From: Flammeovirgaceae bacterium
GTDB taxonomy: Bacteria; Bacteroidota; Bacteroidia; Cytophagales; Cyclobacteriaceae
Assembly: GCA_016712035.1 (NCBI GenBank)
Contig: JADJRT010000001.1
Span: forward strand, 434,001-498,000
Length of the DNA stretch: 64,000 bases
Direction of reading: 5' to 3'
The notes beneath the pieces are model-generated. The model made no database searches and had not been told where the DNA came from. It was given only the letters and a program-made list of their open reading frames with translations. Position numbers and translations under genes: made by a program. Shown one piece after another: positions 62,170 through 64,000 of this stretch; the first letter of the stretch is position 1, and each line of letters opens with the position of its first letter.

Positions 62170-63069
62170 TTATTTCCATTGAGCCGCTTTGTTTTTATAC
62201 CAGACTGCACGGGTAGGTTCTAATTCGGCAAGGCGTTCGTAAACTTTAACGAAGCTGCTGTCCTGTTGCAGGGTTTCTTTATAAAATTGAATGGCCTCTG
62301 TCTTTCTATTTTGTTGATCATACACATAGGCCAGTATGTTTAATAATTCCGCTGACCTTGCGCCTTTATCATATCCTTGGCGATACCAGGTTAATGCTTC
62401 ACTGAATCGCTCCTGCGCATAGTAGCTGTCTCCGGTAAGAACTATAGCATCGATATTATCGGGATAAAGATTGGCGCATTTCTTTGACCATTCAATCGAA
62501 TTGGCATAATCTTGCTTTTGATAATACACTAACGATTTGTTAAACATGCCGCTGCTGTTTTGTGGATCGATGGCGAGCACCTTATTATAGTAAATCAGCG
62601 CGGAGTCAAATTGATTTTGTGCATAGAGTTGATTGCCGATGTTGGTGAGTGCATTTATATCGGAAGGATTGGTTTGTAGGGTTTCACGATCAGCGGTTTC
62701 CTGTAAAAGATCTGCAGACTGTTCAGGGGTATCTACTCCAGTCACGAATCCAATAATCATGAGAATAAGCAAGATAGAGGAAACAACGATGACCACAATC
62801 GTAATCATCAACTTAACGTCTGGTGCTTTTTTCTGTTCAAACGATTCATCTTTTTGTGCCCAGGTTTGAGAATGCGATTCGTATTTTTTTTCTTGGATGG
62901 GACGAGGCCCATAATAGTAGGCCAGAAAAATAAAATAGACCGTGGCGCCTAAAAATATCCAGACAAAGAAACTTCCTAAAGGCCAGGTAACCGCCAATAG
63001 AAAAGCGGTAACAAGGGCTAGCCGCCTGAATTTTTTTGCCCGTAAATCCGATTCGTTTTCTGTTGCCAT
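62170..63069 (-). CDS. Membrane-anchored TPR protein
   Basis: 299 residues from the ATG at 63069 (MATENESDLRAKKFRRLALV); an in-frame start at 63099 adds ten residues. A membrane hairpin (about 18-50), a basic/acidic linker, a helix near 85-108 (LMITIVVIVVSSILLILMIIGFV), then about four TPR repeats (ALTNIGNQLYAQNQFDSALIYYNK; PQNSSGMFNKSLVYYQKQDY; and further). Scaffold or assembly role; partners unknown. Divergent from ypdA with 58 bp between. Confidence 0.85.
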   Translation of the reverse strand: MATENESDLRAKKFRRLALVTAFLLAVTWPLGSFFVWIFLGATVYFIFLAYYYGPRPIQEKKYESHSQTWAQKDESFEQKKAPDVKLMITIVVIVVSSILLILMIIGFVTGVDTPEQSADLLQETADRETLQTNPSDINALTNIGNQLYAQNQFDSALIYYNKVLAIDPQNSSGMFNKSLVYYQKQDYANSIEWSKKCANLYPDNIDAIVLTGDSYYAQERFSEALTWYRQGYDKGARSAELLNILAYVYDQQNRKTEAIQFYKETLQQDSSFVKVYERLAELEPTRAVWYKNKAAQWK

Positions 63070-63127
63070 AATTTGAGAATAGCGATTAAAATTTCTCAAT
63101 ATTGTCTGATAAATCTAACAAAAGTTA

Positions 63128-64000
63128 ATGGAAGAAAAGGATGTAATAATAATAGGAGCCGGACCCATTGGCCTGGCGTGCGGAATTGAAGCAAAAAAAG
63201 CAGGGCTCAGTTACCTGATTATTGAAAAGGGTTGTTTGGTTAATTCTTTATATCACTATCCAAAAAACATGACCTTCTTTTCCACTTCCGAAAGATTGGA
63301 AATCGGGAGTGTTCCGTTTATCTCCAATAACCCAAAACCCACTCGACCTGAAGCACTGGAGTATTATCGAAGAGTGTGTATCAGTTGGGATCTGGCTGTA
63401 AAACTTTATGAGGAAGTTGAGCAAGTCTCTAAAGAGGATAAGCAATTCACGCTCGTTACAAACAAAAACACCTACACCACAAAAGCCCTTATTCTGGCAC
63501 TCGGGTTTTACGATCGCCCTTATTTATTAGATGTAGAGGGAGAGACGTTACCAAAAGTGAAACATTATTACGATGAGCCTCATCCTTATTTCGGTCAAAA
63601 GATAGTTGTTATTGGCGCAGCCAATTCGGCTGTGGATGTTGCGCTTGAAACGTGGCGCAAAGGGGCCGAGGTTACCATGGTGATCCGCGAAAGCGGTATT
63701 CGTGAAAACGTAAAGTATTGGGTTAAACCTGATATCGAGAACCGCATTAAAGAAGGGTCGATCAAAGCTTATTTTAATTCTGAGGTAGAGCGGATTACTC
63801 CAACCACTATTGAAATAAAAACACCGGAAGGAACCGTTACGCTTGATAATGATTTTGTGTTAGCCATGACGGGCTATCAGCCGCCATTTGAGTTTATGAA
63901 ATCGATCGGCATAAAGTTTCAGCAAGATCAGTATCATACACCCGTGTTTGATGAAAAAACGATGGAGAGTAATGTGCAGAACCTCTACTTGGCAGGGGTT
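63128..64000 (+). CDS. ypdA: YpdA-family bacillithiol disulfide reductase (C-terminus beyond window)
   Basis: 291 residues are visible. ATG at 63128 begins MEEKDVIIIGAGPIGLACGIEAKK, a GxGxxG FAD-binding motif; the second nucleotide-binding motif is KIVVIGAANSAVDVALE. The segment YPKNMTFFSTSERLEIG is characteristic of YpdA (Bdr), which reduces oxidised bacillithiol with NADPH and has no redox CxxC like thioredoxin reductase. Its presence implies that the organism makes bacillithiol (inference; the bsh genes are not in the window). It is cut by the window end in LYLAGV. Confidence 0.93.
   Translation, partial: MEEKDVIIIGAGPIGLACGIEAKKAGLSYLIIEKGCLVNSLYHYPKNMTFFSTSERLEIGSVPFISNNPKPTRPEALEYYRRVCISWDLAVKLYEEVEQVSKEDKQFTLVTNKNTYTTKALILALGFYDRPYLLDVEGETLPKVKHYYDEPHPYFGQKIVVIGAANSAVDVALETWRKGAEVTMVIRESGIRENVKYWVKPDIENRIKEGSIKAYFNSEVERITPTTIEIKTPEGTVTLDNDFVLAMTGYQPPFEFMKSIGIKFQQDQYHTPVFDEKTMESNVQNLYLAGV

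Noticed and set aside
1..64000. CRISPR arrays, tRNA or rRNA genes, prophage or complete insertion sequences
   Set aside because: No evenly spaced direct repeats, no cloverleaf or rRNA-like segments, and no transposase, integrase or phage structural motifs were seen on either strand by eye.

Overview
The window looks like a chromosomal segment of a Bacteroidota bacterium, most likely a Cytophagales-type aerobe (inference). The base composition is moderately AT-rich, genes are tightly packed with many ATGA start/stop overlaps, and recognisable Shine-Dalgarno sites are rare. The family mix also fits: S9 peptidases, VPS10/BNR-repeat secreted proteins, YceI proteins, FtsX permeases with PadR regulators, ThuA and Gfo/Idh/MocA sugar proteins, and a YpdA-type bacillithiol reductase. 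I saw no rRNA, tRNA, CRISPR array, prophage or complete insertion sequence.

Layout. 1-2197: start of a PadR regulator, a PAS/HisKA protein without an ATPase domain, and a membrane/coiled-coil/helix-hairpin-helix protein. 2199-12890: a complete [NiFe]-hydrogenase locus. The structural operon hyaABCD runs leftward and the maturation operon (small His-rich membrane protein, hypA, hypB, hypF, hypC, small membrane protein, hypD, hypE) runs rightward from a shared intergenic region. The small subunit has the two extra cysteines of oxygen-tolerant group 1d membrane hydrogenases, so the locus should feed electrons from H2 into the quinone pool in the presence of oxygen. 12896-16672: an M50/CBS protease and a YceI / outer-membrane barrel / YceI cluster. 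16968-23193: a MarR regulator and the beta-oxidation set fadN-fadA-fadE. 23190-28668: a lipoprotein joining ThuA, sugar-dehydrogenase-like, HEAT, jelly-roll and azurin-like domains, followed by a sugar epimerase and a Gfo/Idh/MocA oxidoreductase. 28701-31630: a PadR regulator with an FtsX permease. 31804-38545: a TetR-TolC-HlyD-ABC-ABC-permease-permease efflux operon of the YbhGFSR/CecR type. 38571-55982: two VPS10-type secreted proteins, three M20 amidohydrolases (two in tandem), a Rieske protein, membrane proteins and an S9 peptidase. 56066-64000: two thioredoxin-fold proteins, a small unknown protein, a class V aminotransferase, an EamA transporter, a tandem-YCII protein, a PD40 protein, a 2H phosphoesterase, a TPR protein and the start of ypdA.

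Sequence quality matters for reading this window. I find about 17 places, in 13 genes, where an otherwise intact family protein changes reading frame by a one- or two-base indel, usually in a homopolymer (four in hypF, two in hypE). The frames resume with conserved motifs intact on both sides. This pattern looks like uncorrected long-read indels rather than gene decay, so I give the rejoined gene spans.

The less explained material lies between genes. There are at least four families of short degenerate words repeated in both orientations (TTCGTTGTTGG-like before fadN, fadA and an ABC permease; GTCTTTAGTCC-like before fadE; CTTNGTG-like before an amidohydrolase; CATTAAG-like between convergent genes). 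There is also a 95-bp nested inverted repeat at 57287-57381, and there are clean operator-like palindromes next to the PadR and TetR genes.
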